DNA of 64,000 nucleotides, taken from assembly GCF_016592595.1 (NCBI RefSeq), contig NZ_AP012977.1, forward strand, positions 186,001-250,000, in the 5' to 3' direction. This stretch comes from Abyssogena phaseoliformis symbiont OG214 (GTDB lineage Bacteria > Pseudomonadota > Gammaproteobacteria > PS1 > Pseudothioglobaceae). The notes under the pieces were generated by a model. It was given only the letters and a program-made list of their open reading frames with translations, was not told where the DNA came from and did not search any database. Made by a program: the position numbers and the translations under genes. Below are positions 15,966-25,467 of this stretch, piece by piece (the first letter of the stretch is position 1; each line of letters starts with the position of its first letter).

Positions 15966-18900
15966 TAAACAGCGATTTATAGCAAGGGCTATGGTTTTGC
16001 TCCAATAGAAACTGGACTTGTTGGAGCTGGAAAAATATGGGACGACACTAAACATCCATATAATGAGTCCTTAACCTAATCTATCCCAATAACCAATACC
16101 CAATACAACAATCTAATAGACTTTATTTCCAAGTCTGAAGCTAACCCACCTAGTTACAACTTACTTTCAGGTGCACAATGAACTGTTATGGGCAGCACAA
16201 GCCCTTGGTAAGGCTAGCATCATTCCAAAAGCATTAACACCAGATACTGATATAGGATTAGGGGGGTTAGTTTAAATGCTAATGTACAACCCATATACAC
16301 AAGCACTTGGGTTTTCTCTTAGGAAGGCGTATGACAATTATTTTAATAATCCAACAAAAAATAACTTGGAAACCTTTGACCAACAACTCGAAAAAGCCAA
16401 ACAAGCCCACCAACAGCAAAATCCCAATACCAAATTAGGTGCCCTTGAACAAATCAAACACAACCTTGAGGAAAAACCTATGATGGTGAAGGCTATGACC
16501 AATGGAGCTATAAACAACAAGGCTTTGATAGTGAAGGCTTTGATGTTTATGGTTTTGATAAAAATGACATTGACGTCTTTGGCACTGCCAAGCCAGTTGT
16601 TAGTGGCGGTGGAGCTATATGGATAGATGAAGAGGTAAGGGCAGTATTGGTGGTAATAACCTAAAGGCTGGGGATTATCAGCAGTGGTTGGTAAACTATG
16701 ATGATTGGACGAATGAGTATCATTGGAACGATCAACCAGTTGGTGGTGTACATATATAGATATGCAAGATGATGGGGTTACGGCACACAATCTTATTAGA
16801 GCTTCGGTTACAGCTTTTGCAACTTTGCAGTACTCTTTTGATGGCGGTATCACTTTTATTGATGCAAATAAAGATGATCATGCGTTTGGTTTTTTGTTGC
16901 CTACTGATGCCTATTTTGAGATTGGTGATATAGCGTTTAGGCAAACATATGGACATGGTTTTGCCATTCCATTTAAAAATGAAGTGGCTTTCACTACTAG
17001 TAGTTTGGGGTTGGGGGTTAGTTCTCAGGCTATTCGACAAATATTGTTGTAAAAATGGTTGTGAATGTTGTTGCTAGTGATGATGTTAGTTGGTTGTACT
17101 CAATTAATAAAGGCGCTACTTGGCATGCAGGTGAGACTGGCGATGGCGCTTTTAAACTCCCTTTTGGAAAAATAAACTTATCTGATGTTCAGGCTAAAGA
17201 GGTTGGTGCCACTAATATTGTTTCTTTGTTGGGGTGGTATCATAGCATAACAATAATTGAAACCATGAAAGAAGCTTTGGGTTATTTTGAATCAGGTAGC
17301 CCATATTTCGATAGTTATGCTGATTTTTCACAGTGGGTATTTGATTTAGTGTTTGGAGATTATGAGTATACACCAGTTAATATTGATTTTCCAAATGGCT
17401 TTTATTATGTTTACGCATCTAAAACTAAAGAAGAATGGCTTGAAGAACAACTTGTATGGACAGAAGAGGAAAACACTTGGATTGTGGAGGCATCTGAGTA
17501 CTTAGTTCAAAAGCAAAACTGGAGCGAGTACTTTACCAATGCCAACCCCATTATTTTAGACCTTGATGGCGACGGTATTGAAATCACCACAAGAGACAAC
17601 TCTAACTACTTATGTTGATTTGGATGAGACGGGCAATGCAGGTGCTGATGGGAAAATATCAAGCACCAAAGAGTTTGTGTTTAGCAATTGGTCTGAGGCG
17701 GCTAATACTGATTTAGAAGGGCTAAAAGATGCCTTTGATAGTAATAAGGATGGGGTGTTTGATAATCAAGACACTTGCTTTAGTGAGTTTCGCATTTGGT
17801 AGGATAAAAATACCAATGGTGTGGTGGATGATGGGGAGTTACAAACACTTACCTCATTAGGCATCAGCTCGATTAATCTTACTACTGATGGTGCACAGCA
17901 AACCCTGAGTGATGGCAATATTGTTTATGGGCAAACCCAATATAGCAAAACAGATGGCACTTCAGGTATTGTGGCAGATGTTAGTTTTAGCTATAAAACT
18001 CATGGCTATAAAATGATACAAACTCAGTATGGTTTTAAATTTGTCTTAGAGCCAGGCAGTACTGAACGAACAAGCTATTTTCATAATAGCAATACCAAAC
18101 CCATGCACCTTGACCTTGTTCAAGGCAATTATGACATTGCCACAGGCAATAATGGCGATGATACACAAGATGCCAGCCAAGCAGATTATGCAGTATTGCT
18201 TTCAGGCGGTGCGGATGATGATGTTTTATCGGTTGATAATGAAGATATGCTAGACAGCATGCATATTCAAGGTGGCAGTGGTTATGATAAGCTGGTGATT
18301 GTTGGAGGTGGTGCAAGGGATATTGATGCTGATGCACTGGGTATTGAATCGGTTGTGGTGGTAAAGACGTTATCTATGCTACATATAATGGGGGGTGATG
18401 ACGTGATTAATAGTGGTGCTGGGTAGGTTATATTGATGGTGGTGCAGATGTTTTTAAATTAGCCACTCACCAAGCGAGTAGTAATACAGGCCTGACAAAC
18501 TTGATTAAGGATTTTGAGACAGGGCTTGATACGCTTGATTTAAGCAATTTTAAAAGCATTCGCGCCTTGCGTGATACCACCATTAGTGAGTATGATGACA
18601 ATGGTGTTTCTTATAGTAAGGTTCAAACCACTGATGGGGTGAATGCAATTTATTTAGAAGGTGTGAGTACTGCAGATTTAAATATTGATGATTTAAGTAT
18701 CGTGCAACTTAGTATTGTGGGTAATAATGGCGTTTTAACCAAACATGATGATGCCACATGGATATTTACGCCAAATGTCAATTTTCGTGGCGGCATTGTA
18801 CTTGAATATAAAATTAGTGACGGGCATGAATTAAGCAATGCAAGGGCTAATATTAATGTGAAAGTTTCGGATAATTTAGCAATAAATGGCGGTTTTGAAC

Positions 18901-19343
18901 AAGGTAATCAAGCCTTCCAAACAGATTATCAAATCCTTACTCAGGCATGAGGGCATGACACCTTAGCGATTGTTGACACACCACCTAATTGGGGCTTGGG
19001 CGATACTTTTGGCTTAGGAGGTTTTGGTAAGTTTTTAATGGTTGATGGCTCTACCTTAGGAGAGGCTAAAGCTTTTTAGCAACAAGAAATTAAGTTAGAT
19101 ACTAATCAGCAATATCAATTTGATTATTGGGTTAATGCAAATCGTAAAGTTGAAACACAGCTTTATATTGACGGAGAAAAGGCAGGCGCAGTTTATTTAG
19201 CACAGGCAGGCGGCGCAGGATGGCTTTAAGAAAGTGTTGGCTTTATGAGTGAATCTAGTGGCGCACATATTTTTGAGCTAAAAAGCTTAGGAACTAGTGC
19301 AAGACAAAATGATTTTGGGATTGATGGCATTGTATTAAATTAA
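15966..19343 (+). pseudogene. RTX-like calcium-binding toxin/adhesin, heavily decayed
   Basis: Reading across frames gives over 1,000 residues of one large protein. Early part: IYSKGYGFAPIETGLVGAGK and a repetitive acidic QQGFDSEGFDVYGFDKNDID. Middle: NPIILDLDGDGIEI, SKDG/EF-hand-like loops (AFDSNKDGVFDNQD, DKNTNGVVDDGEL) and GLDTLDLSNF, typical of hemolysin-type calcium-binding proteins. Late: Gly-Asp repeat-like stretches (SGGADDDVLSVDN, GDDVINSGAG), a cadherin/Ig-like segment, and an end resembling a carbohydrate-binding fold (GGFEQGNQAF, KVETQLYIDG). At least ten stops or frameshifts interrupt it. No start is present; it begins at the inferred prophage end, so the phage may have split the gene. 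Secreted or surface protein, dead. Confidence 0.78.
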
Positions 19344-19369
19344 GCAGTTTTTAATAGTAATACTAATAG

Positions 19370-19391
19370 CCATGCAAACCATGGTTTTTTT
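19370..19391 (+). terminator. Short hairpin with T-run before glnK
   Basis: CCATG (19370-19374), loop CAAAC, CATGG (19380-19384), then seven T. It lies between the RTX remnant and glnK and could terminate transcription from upstream. The stem is only five pairs, so it is weak. The remaining 19392-19600 is AT-rich non-coding DNA holding the glnK ribosome site (GGAGAG). Confidence 0.45.
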
Positions 19392-19600
19392 AACTATGCT
19401 CTTAGTGTTAACAAATTAAAGGCAATGATTACATATCAGCTACAAATGGTTTTTAATATTAGCTAATACTTGTTTTCAAGTATCTATAAAAGGCCGCTAT
19501 GGGCTATTGCTTTTTTTCTAAATAATTTCTATAATCAGGTGATGCATGGCAATGAAAATTGCATGATGATTTAGATTAATGACGAAAATAGGAGAGAAAT

Positions 19601-19939
19601 ATGAAGTTTGTGACAGCAATTTTAAGACCACATAAATTAGACGATGTTAGAGAGGCGTTATCTGAGGTTGGTGTGTCTGGCGTAACGGTCACTGAGGTGA
19701 AAGGTTTTGGTCGTCAAAAAGGACACACTGAGTTGTATCGAGGGGCGGAGTATCAAATTGACTTTTTGCCTAAAATTAAATTAGAAATTGCAATTGAGGC
19801 TTCAAGACTTGATGAAGTGATTGAGGTGATTAGTAATGTGGCTAATTCTGGCAAGGTGGGTGATGGTAAAATTTTTGTGACCAATTTAGACAAAGTGGTT
19901 CGTATTCGCACAGGCGAAACCGATAAAGACGCGCTTTAA
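19601..19939 (+). CDS. glnK: P-II nitrogen regulator GlnK
   Basis: A 112-residue P-II protein. It carries the T-loop [10 protein letters not shown] with the uridylylation site Tyr51, the B-loop near VGDGKIFV, and the C-loop RIRTGETDKDAL. The trimer senses ATP/ADP and 2-oxoglutarate and blocks AmtB when nitrogen is plentiful. It is followed 10 bases later by amtB, the usual pair. A second, 75 percent-like P-II gene lies at 25544. Start ATG 19601 has GGAGAG eight bases upstream. Confidence 0.95.
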   Translation: MKFVTAILRPHKLDDVREALSEVGVSGVTVTEVKGFGRQKGHTELYRGAEYQIDFLPKIKLEIAIEASRLDEVIEVISNVANSGKVGDGKIFVTNLDKVVRIRTGETDKDAL

Positions 19940-19949
19940 GGAGTTGGCA

Positions 19950-21224
19950 GTGAAGAAAATATTAGCAATATTGGCGTGCTTGCCAATGGGTGTGTTTGCA
20001 CAAGAGATTAACGGTGCTGATACGGCTTGGATAATGACATCAACGGCTTTGGTGTTGTTTATGACATTGCCAGGTTTGGCGTTATTTTATGGTGGGCTGG
20101 TTCGCACTAAAAATATCTTATCAATACTAATGCAGTGTTTTGCCATTGCGGGTATTGTCAGTATTTTGTGGTTTGTGGTGGGTTATTCTATTGCTTTTTC
20201 AGGTGAAAATCCTTACTTTGGTGATTTTTCTAACGTGCTTTTGGCGCAAGTCAATATCAATACGGTCAATGGCTCAATTCCAGAATCTTTGTTTGCCATG
20301 TTTCAAATGACATTTGCCATTATTACCCCAGCTTTGATTATTGGTGGTTATGCAGAAAGAATGAAATTTTCAGCGGTGTTATTATTTAGCTCTATTTGGT
20401 TATTAGTGGTTTATGCACCTATTACGCATTGGGTGTGGGGTGGTGGCTGGCTAGGCAATGTGCTTGATTATGCTGGTGGTACAGTTGTTCATATTACTGC
20501 GGGTATTGCGGCATTAGTAGCGGCTATTGTTTTAGGGCCTAGAAAGGGTTTTTTAAAAAACCCCATGCCACCGCACAACATGACCATGACCATTACGGGT
20601 GCGGCGATGTTGTGGGTTGGTTGGTTTGGTTTTAATGGTGGTTCTGCTTTGGCAGCAGGCGGGGATGCGGCGATGGCTATTTTGGTGACGCACATCTCAG
20701 CGGCAACGGGCGCGGTTACGTGGATGTTTTACGAGTGGATTAAATTTGGTAAACCAACTGCATTAGGCACAGTAACAGGCATGGTTGCAGGTTTGGGGAC
20801 AATCACACCAGCCTCAGGTTTTGTAGGTCCTGCAGGTGCTTTAGTGATTGGCTTTATTGCGGGTATTGTGTGTTTTAATGCGGTGATTATCATCAAGCAA
20901 AAATTTAAAATTGATGATTCATTAGATGTATTTCCTGTGCATGGCGTGGGCGGTATTATTGGCACCTTAATGGCAGGTTTTTTTGCCTCTAAAGAGTTGG
21001 GTATTCTTTCTGGACAAGGCGGCTGGGATCGTGAGGCAATTGTGATTGCTGAACAATTACAAATTCAATTCACAGGTGTAGTGGCAACGGTTATTTACAC
21101 GGCTGTTGCCACTTACCTTATTCTTAAAGTGGTGGATGTTATAACGGGCTTAAGAGTGAGTGAAGAGGAAGAACAACAAGGCTTGGACATTGTTTCTCAT
21201 GAAGAAAAAGGCTACGATTTGTAA
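19950..21224 (+). CDS. amtB: Ammonium transporter AmtB
   Basis: An Amt-family channel of about 424 residues: signal peptide (KKILAILACLPMGVFA, cut near AQE) then about eleven membrane helices. Visible motifs are ADTAWIMTSTALVLFMTLPG, FYGGLVRTKN, the Amt signature DYAGGTVVHITAGIAAL with a pore His (VVH), and FPVHGVGGIIGT with the second pore His. The C-terminal tail GLRVSEEEEQQGLD is the GlnK-gating segment. Start: AAGGAG at 19938-19943 lies 6 bases before GTG 19950; the TTG at 19944 abuts the site and is less likely. Intact, so this is the working Amt copy. Confidence 0.95.
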   Translation: MKKILAILACLPMGVFAQEINGADTAWIMTSTALVLFMTLPGLALFYGGLVRTKNILSILMQCFAIAGIVSILWFVVGYSIAFSGENPYFGDFSNVLLAQVNINTVNGSIPESLFAMFQMTFAIITPALIIGGYAERMKFSAVLLFSSIWLLVVYAPITHWVWGGGWLGNVLDYAGGTVVHITAGIAALVAAIVLGPRKGFLKNPMPPHNMTMTITGAAMLWVGWFGFNGGSALAAGGDAAMAILVTHISAATGAVTWMFYEWIKFGKPTALGTVTGMVAGLGTITPASGFVGPAGALVIGFIAGIVCFNAVIIIKQKFKIDDSLDVFPVHGVGGIIGTLMAGFFASKELGILSGQGGWDREAIVIAEQLQIQFTGVVATVIYTAVATYLILKVVDVITGLRVSEEEEQQGLDIVSHEEKGYDL

Positions 21225-21243
21225 GCCAAACTAAGCTTAATTG

Positions 21244-21279
21244 AACCTGCTTATTGTTAGACCATTAGCAGGTTTTTTT
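21244..21279 (+). terminator. Intrinsic terminator after amtB
   Basis: AACCTGCT (21244-21251) pairs with AGCAGGTT (21267-21274) around a 15-base loop, followed by a run of T. It sits 20 bases after the amtB stop and before dapA, separating the two transcription units. Confidence 0.8.
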
Positions 21280-21339
21280 ATGTTGATAAAAACGGATTCG
21301 TATATAATTCACACTAATTAGTTTTATTAAGTAATCAAA

Positions 21340-22230
21340 GTGCGCATAAATCACCCACTAACTGGCTCAATGGTCGCCCTAATCACCCCAATGTTTGATG
21401 ATGGGTCGATAGATTTTGGCGTACTAAAATCATTGGTGGCGTTTCATATTGACGCTGGCACTAAAGCGATCGTCTCGATGGGTACTACAGGCGAGAGCGC
21501 AACGCTTAATCAGGATGAGCATATTGAGGTAATGCGGGCAACGGTTGAGTTTGCCAATTCGCGCATTCCAGTCATTGCTGGCACGGGTGCAAATTCGACT
21601 TCTGAAGCTATTGAGCTTACTAAAGCTGCTAAAGCAATTGGTGCGGATGCTTGTCTTTTGGTCACACCATATTACAATAAGCCGACCCAAGAGGGGTTGT
21701 ATCAGCATTATAAGTTGATTGCTGAAGCAGTAGATATTGACCAAATTTTATATAATGTGCCTAGTAGAACGGCGGTTGATCTCTGCGTAGAAACAGCACT
21801 TCGTTTGTCCAGCATTGATAATATTATTGGCATTAAAGACGCAACAGGTGATTTGAATGTTGCAAAGGCATTGATTGAACAATGCGCGGATGATTTTTTG
21901 CTTTATAGTGGCGATGATGCAACAGCAGTTGAATTTATTTTAATGGGTGGGCATGGCGGTATTTCTGTGACGGCTAATGTTGTACCAAAGCAGGTGGCTT
22001 GTGCTTATCAATTTGCGCTTGAGAGCAACAGAGAATCAGCAGAATCAACCAATGCACCACTGGCTAATTTGCATCAACATTTGTTCATTGAATCCAATCC
22101 AATCCCTGTTAAATGGGCAATGTTTAAAATGGGCAAGTACAATCATGGCATTCGCTTACCTTTAACGACATTATCACAACAAGCTCAAGCAATGCTAGAG
22201 CAAGATTTATCCAATTTAGGAGTTATATAA
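21340..22230 (+). CDS. dapA: 4-hydroxy-tetrahydrodipicolinate synthase
   Basis: 296 residues, the usual DapA length. It condenses pyruvate with aspartate semialdehyde in lysine/diaminopimelate synthesis. Features seen: MGTTGESATL (substrate binding), YYNKPTQEGLYQHY, YNVPSRTAVDL with the catalytic-triad Tyr, and the Schiff-base Lys in IIGIKDATGDL, then GGHGGISVTANVVPK. The start is GTG 21340, giving LTGSMVALITP near the N-terminus as in other DapA proteins; an ATG at 21370 would cut into this. bamC follows after two bases, the classic gammaproteobacterial pair. Confidence 0.95.
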   Translation: MRINHPLTGSMVALITPMFDDGSIDFGVLKSLVAFHIDAGTKAIVSMGTTGESATLNQDEHIEVMRATVEFANSRIPVIAGTGANSTSEAIELTKAAKAIGADACLLVTPYYNKPTQEGLYQHYKLIAEAVDIDQILYNVPSRTAVDLCVETALRLSSIDNIIGIKDATGDLNVAKALIEQCADDFLLYSGDDATAVEFILMGGHGGISVTANVVPKQVACAYQFALESNRESAESTNAPLANLHQHLFIESNPIPVKWAMFKMGKYNHGIRLPLTTLSQQAQAMLEQDLSNLGVI

Positions 22231-22232
22231 TA

Positions 22233-23369
22233 ATGGTAATCAGAAAATTAACAACACTGCTTTTGGTGTTTTCTTTAAGTGGTTGTATTTCTTTAGGCGG
22301 TAAAGAAAAACAAAAACAAGATGGACTTGGCGAAAGAGACATTAAATATTATTCAAATAAAACATTAACTTCTTTAGAAATTCCGCCAGATTTAACCAAA
22401 CCCAGTGCCCAAAACGCCTTAAAGTTAAGTGAGTATGTTGCCAATATTCAAGAGGACTTGATTAGTTTTTCTGAAAAAGACAGTACAATCAAGGAAGCTT
22501 CAAATGTTTTAAGAACACCTTCTAATGTTGAGGTGATGAAATCTGGCAGTCTTCGTTGGCTGGTGGTTGATAAAAATCCAGATGTAGTGTGGGGTTTGGC
22601 TAAAGGTTTCTTTAAGTCTCATGGCTTTATTATCAAGAAAGCTAATAAAAAAATTGGAGTGATGGAGACTGATTTTTTAGAAAATCACCCAGAAATTCCT
22701 GACCAATCTTTGGGTCTTATTCGTTCTATGCTCAGAAAGGCGACAAAAACTAGATACACACTACCGATTGCTGATAAATATCGACTTCGTATCGAACCCA
22801 CTGACAATGGCAACAAGACTGAGGTTTATTTATCACTCACTTCAATGCAAGAAGTATTAACCAACAAGGGTAGTGATGATGAGAATACCATTTGGCAATC
22901 TCAAGCTAAAGACCACACGCTTGAAACAGAAATGTTATACCGATTAATGACCTTTTTAGGTAGTGACCACGCACTTGCTAGAGAGAAAATTATGGCCGCT
23001 AGAGAGCAACAAGAGTTAACGGTGAAAGTTGCTAAAAGTATTGGTGGTTATGCCAAGCTGGTGTTCTCATTAACGCAATATGAAACTTGGAATAATATCG
23101 GCTGGGCGTTGGACCAACTTGGTATTGATGTTGAGGATAAAGACGTTAAAGAAGGTAGTTTTTATATCAATATTGCTAAAGAAGAGGATAAGGGTATATT
23201 CTCAAGAATGTTTGGCGATGACGCGATTAAAAAGTCTTTTCAAATTGTTGTTAGGCAAGTTGACAGCAATATAACAGAAGTTTACTTTAATGATTTATCT
23301 GAAGAGAATAAGCAAGCAACAATTGACTTTAGTTATCAATTCTTAGGCGATATTGCCAAGCAGTTTTAG
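22233..23369 (+). CDS. bamC: Outer-membrane assembly lipoprotein BamC
   Basis: A lipoprotein of the Bam complex, which inserts outer-membrane beta-barrels. Lipobox LSGC at residues 15-18 after a short signal (MVIRKLTTLLLVFS). Then comes the disordered segment with SLEIPPDLTKP, the BamD-binding part of BamC. Two helix-grip domains follow (SGSLRWLVVDKNPDVVWGL near 108, and KLVFSLTQYETWNNIGWALD near 268). It is 378 residues, slightly longer than E. coli BamC (344). Located directly after dapA as in E. coli. Confidence 0.9.
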   Translation: MVIRKLTTLLLVFSLSGCISLGGKEKQKQDGLGERDIKYYSNKTLTSLEIPPDLTKPSAQNALKLSEYVANIQEDLISFSEKDSTIKEASNVLRTPSNVEVMKSGSLRWLVVDKNPDVVWGLAKGFFKSHGFIIKKANKKIGVMETDFLENHPEIPDQSLGLIRSMLRKATKTRYTLPIADKYRLRIEPTDNGNKTEVYLSLTSMQEVLTNKGSDDENTIWQSQAKDHTLETEMLYRLMTFLGSDHALAREKIMAAREQQELTVKVAKSIGGYAKLVFSLTQYETWNNIGWALDQLGIDVEDKDVKEGSFYINIAKEEDKGIFSRMFGDDAIKKSFQIVVRQVDSNITEVYFNDLSEENKQATIDFSYQFLGDIAKQF

Positions 23370-23383
23370 TTAAATAAAGGGTG

Positions 23384-25276
23384 ATGCTGTCACAAGACAT
23401 TGTTGATAAACTCATCCATCAAGAGGTATTGGTGGATGAGTTATCAGATGAAGAATTAGCACAATTTTGCCAAATAGCCAATCTAGCTTATCGAGCTGGA
23501 AAACCTATTATTAGTGACCAAGATTATGATTTTATTTATCTTGCTGCACTTAAAGATAGAGACCCTAACAATCCGCTACTCAAATCTATAGAGCCAGAAG
23601 GGCAAGTCTTTTCTGAGGAAAAAGTCTTATTACCAGAGGTAATGCTTTCTATTGATAAGGCATACTTATGGGATAAAGTGAGTAAATGGATAGAACGCTT
23701 AGAAAAATCAGCCATGCAAATTGGACTAGATTTGAGCAATATTCAAATCAAAGCCACACCTAAACTAGACGGTTTTGCTGGATTTGATGATGGTAACCGA
23801 CTTTATACGCGAGGTGATGGTAAAAAAGGCAGCGATATTTCCCGAGTATTTGAGCGAGGTTTGTGTGTTTTTAACGATGCTGAGCGTGGACTTGGTGCGG
23901 GTGAAATTGTAATTAAAAAAAGCTATTTTGAAAAATATTTAGCACACAGTTTTGAATATCCACGTAATTTTCAAGCCAGTCTTATTAAAGAAAAAACCTT
24001 AGATAAGCAAGCCCAAAAGGCCATTATAAATAAAGCCGCTTTATTTGTTCCGTTTGTTCAATTGCCCACTTGGTCAGGTCTTGTAGCTGAATTAGTTGCT
24101 AAATTTGACCAAATTGTTGCTCAGGTGTTGGTGATGGTAGATTTTGATGTAGATGGCGTGGTTTTTGAGGTAATTAATGCTGATTTAAAAACTCAAATGG
24201 GTGCTAATCGAAAATTCCATCGCTGGCAAATTGCCTTTAAAGAAAACAAAGACAAAGCACAAGTCCAAGTGCTCAGCGTGACACCTCAAGTAGGGCGTAG
24301 TGGAAAAATAACCCCAGTAGCAGAGCTAGAACCTACCTTGTTGAGTGGTGCAACCATTGTACGTGCAACAGGGCATCATTACGGGTTGGTGAAAGAGCAA
24401 GGCTTGGGTGCGGGCAGTGTGGTTGAGCTAACTCGCTCTGGGTTGGTTATTCCTAAAATTATATCGGTATTAAAACCTATGCCTGTTGACATTCCTGATA
24501 ATTGTCCAAGTTGCGACAAGCCACTTGTCTGGGAATCAGACTTTCTAATGTGTACTAATCGTAAAAGTTGCCCCGCTCAAATTGTTGGAAAAATGACCTA
24601 TTTTTTTAAGATATTGGCCAATAATGACGGTTTTGGTATTGCTACTATTGAAAAGCTATATGCGCATGATATTAGGTCAGTTTCACAAATTTATGCCTTA
24701 AATGTAGAGTATTTAGTGGCAATGGGGTTTGGCGAAAAAACCAGTATGAATCTTATTAGCCAACTAAACCGCTCTGTTAGTGAGCAGGTTGAAGACTGGC
24801 GTTTTTTAGCAGCATTTGGCGTGCATCGAATGGGCTTGGGTAATTGTGAAAACCTTTTAAAGTCCCATCATTTGAATGATATTTTTGATTTAAATTTAGA
24901 ACAAGTAGCTAATATTGATGGCTTTGCTGAGTTAACAGCGCAAATAATTGTACAAGGGTTGGCTTCTATTGCTGATGAATTTAATCAATTATATCAATAT
25001 GGTTTTAATTTGGAAACAACCATACTAACCAAAGATTTGCAAACATTAACACATGAACTATTTAATAAAAAGGTTGTTTTTACTGGCAAAATGAGCCATT
25101 CAAGAGGCGACATGAAAAAACACGCTAAGTCAATTGGTATTAAAGTTTCAACTTCCATTAGTGCCAAAATAGATTACTTAGTTATTGGTGATAAAGTTGG
25201 ACAAAATAAAATCCAAGATGCTGAAAATCTTGGCGTAGTAGTGATGACTGAAGCTGATTATTTATCTAAAATTTAA
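23384..25276 (+). CDS. NAD-dependent DNA ligase, short divergent LigA type
   Basis: About 630 residues. N-terminal Ia-like part: AYRAGKPIISDQDYDF and NPLLKSIEPEG. Adenylation site Lys in TPKLDGFAGF, then LYTRGDGKKGSDIS. OB fold (QVGRSGKITPVAELEP, VGRSG motif), a C4 zinc finger (CPSCDKPL...CTNRKSCPAQ), helix-hairpin-helix repeats and a BRCT domain (NKKVVFTGKMSHSRGDM). LigA is normally about 670 residues with ELKIDGLA at the active site; here ATPKLDGFAG departs from it, and the N-terminus resembles phage-type NAD ligases. It could be a second ligase or the main one. Start ATG 23384 follows AAAGGG; GTG 23381 is possible. Confidence 0.82.
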   Translation: MLSQDIVDKLIHQEVLVDELSDEELAQFCQIANLAYRAGKPIISDQDYDFIYLAALKDRDPNNPLLKSIEPEGQVFSEEKVLLPEVMLSIDKAYLWDKVSKWIERLEKSAMQIGLDLSNIQIKATPKLDGFAGFDDGNRLYTRGDGKKGSDISRVFERGLCVFNDAERGLGAGEIVIKKSYFEKYLAHSFEYPRNFQASLIKEKTLDKQAQKAIINKAALFVPFVQLPTWSGLVAELVAKFDQIVAQVLVMVDFDVDGVVFEVINADLKTQMGANRKFHRWQIAFKENKDKAQVQVLSVTPQVGRSGKITPVAELEPTLLSGATIVRATGHHYGLVKEQGLGAGSVVELTRSGLVIPKIISVLKPMPVDIPDNCPSCDKPLVWESDFLMCTNRKSCPAQIVGKMTYFFKILANNDGFGIATIEKLYAHDIRSVSQIYALNVEYLVAMGFGEKTSMNLISQLNRSVSEQVEDWRFLAAFGVHRMGLGNCENLLKSHHLNDIFDLNLEQVANIDGFAELTAQIIVQGLASIADEFNQLYQYGFNLETTILTKDLQTLTHELFNKKVVFTGKMSHSRGDMKKHAKSIGIKVSTSISAKIDYLVIGDKVGQNKIQDAENLGVVVMTEADYLSKI

Positions 25277-25346
25277 CTATGTAATAAATAGTACTCATAA
25301 AAAAAATAGCATTGCTTTGTTTTTATGGTTATAATTACCAGCAGTT

Positions 25347-25432
25347 AATACCTAAAGGCGGGTATTTAGCAAAGAACACAGACGTTTATTTAGATTTCTT
25401 GCGAAAGGAGTTTTAAATAAACGTATTTTTTT
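25347..25432 (+). ncRNA. ANTAR-type two-hexaloop antitermination leader with intrinsic terminator
   Basis: Three elements in order. P1: stem 25347-25353/25360-25366 (AATACCT/GGGTATT, last pair U-G) with loop AAAGGC at 25354-25359. P2: stem 25374-25377/25384-25387 (GAAC/GTTT, one G-U), extended by two A-U pairs past a mismatch, with loop ACAGAC at 25378-25383. Both loops are six bases with A at position 1 and G at position 4, the pattern bound by ANTAR proteins such as EutV and NasR. Terminator: ACGTTTATTTA (25382-25392) pairs with 25414-25424, capped by a GCGA loop, then TATTTTTTT. P2 shares 25382-25390 with the terminator's 5' arm, so they exclude each other. A TATAAT at 25330-25335 puts the RNA start near 25342. 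A NasT-like gene is at 28390. Confidence 0.72.
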
Positions 25433-25467
25433 GTCAGTTTCATGACGGAGTTGAAAATAAGGTATTG

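Noticed and set aside
16338-16853. 171-codon minus-strand ORF across the RTX remnant
   Set aside because: The opposite strand carries the RTX-like repeats; the minus translation has low-complexity His/Tyr-rich content and no start signals.
19400-19520. A possible ANTAR hexaloop (AAAGGC) in the leader of the first glnK
   Set aside because: AAAGGC near 19418 is flanked by only three pairs and no second hexaloop or overlapping terminator follows. Probably chance.
19541-19562. Sigma-54-like promoter before the first glnK (TGGCAATGAAAATTGCA)
   Set aside because: GG and GC are 11 bases apart rather than the required 10, and the motif is partly an inverted repeat (GCAAT/ATTGC). Not convincing without knowing that rpoN is present.
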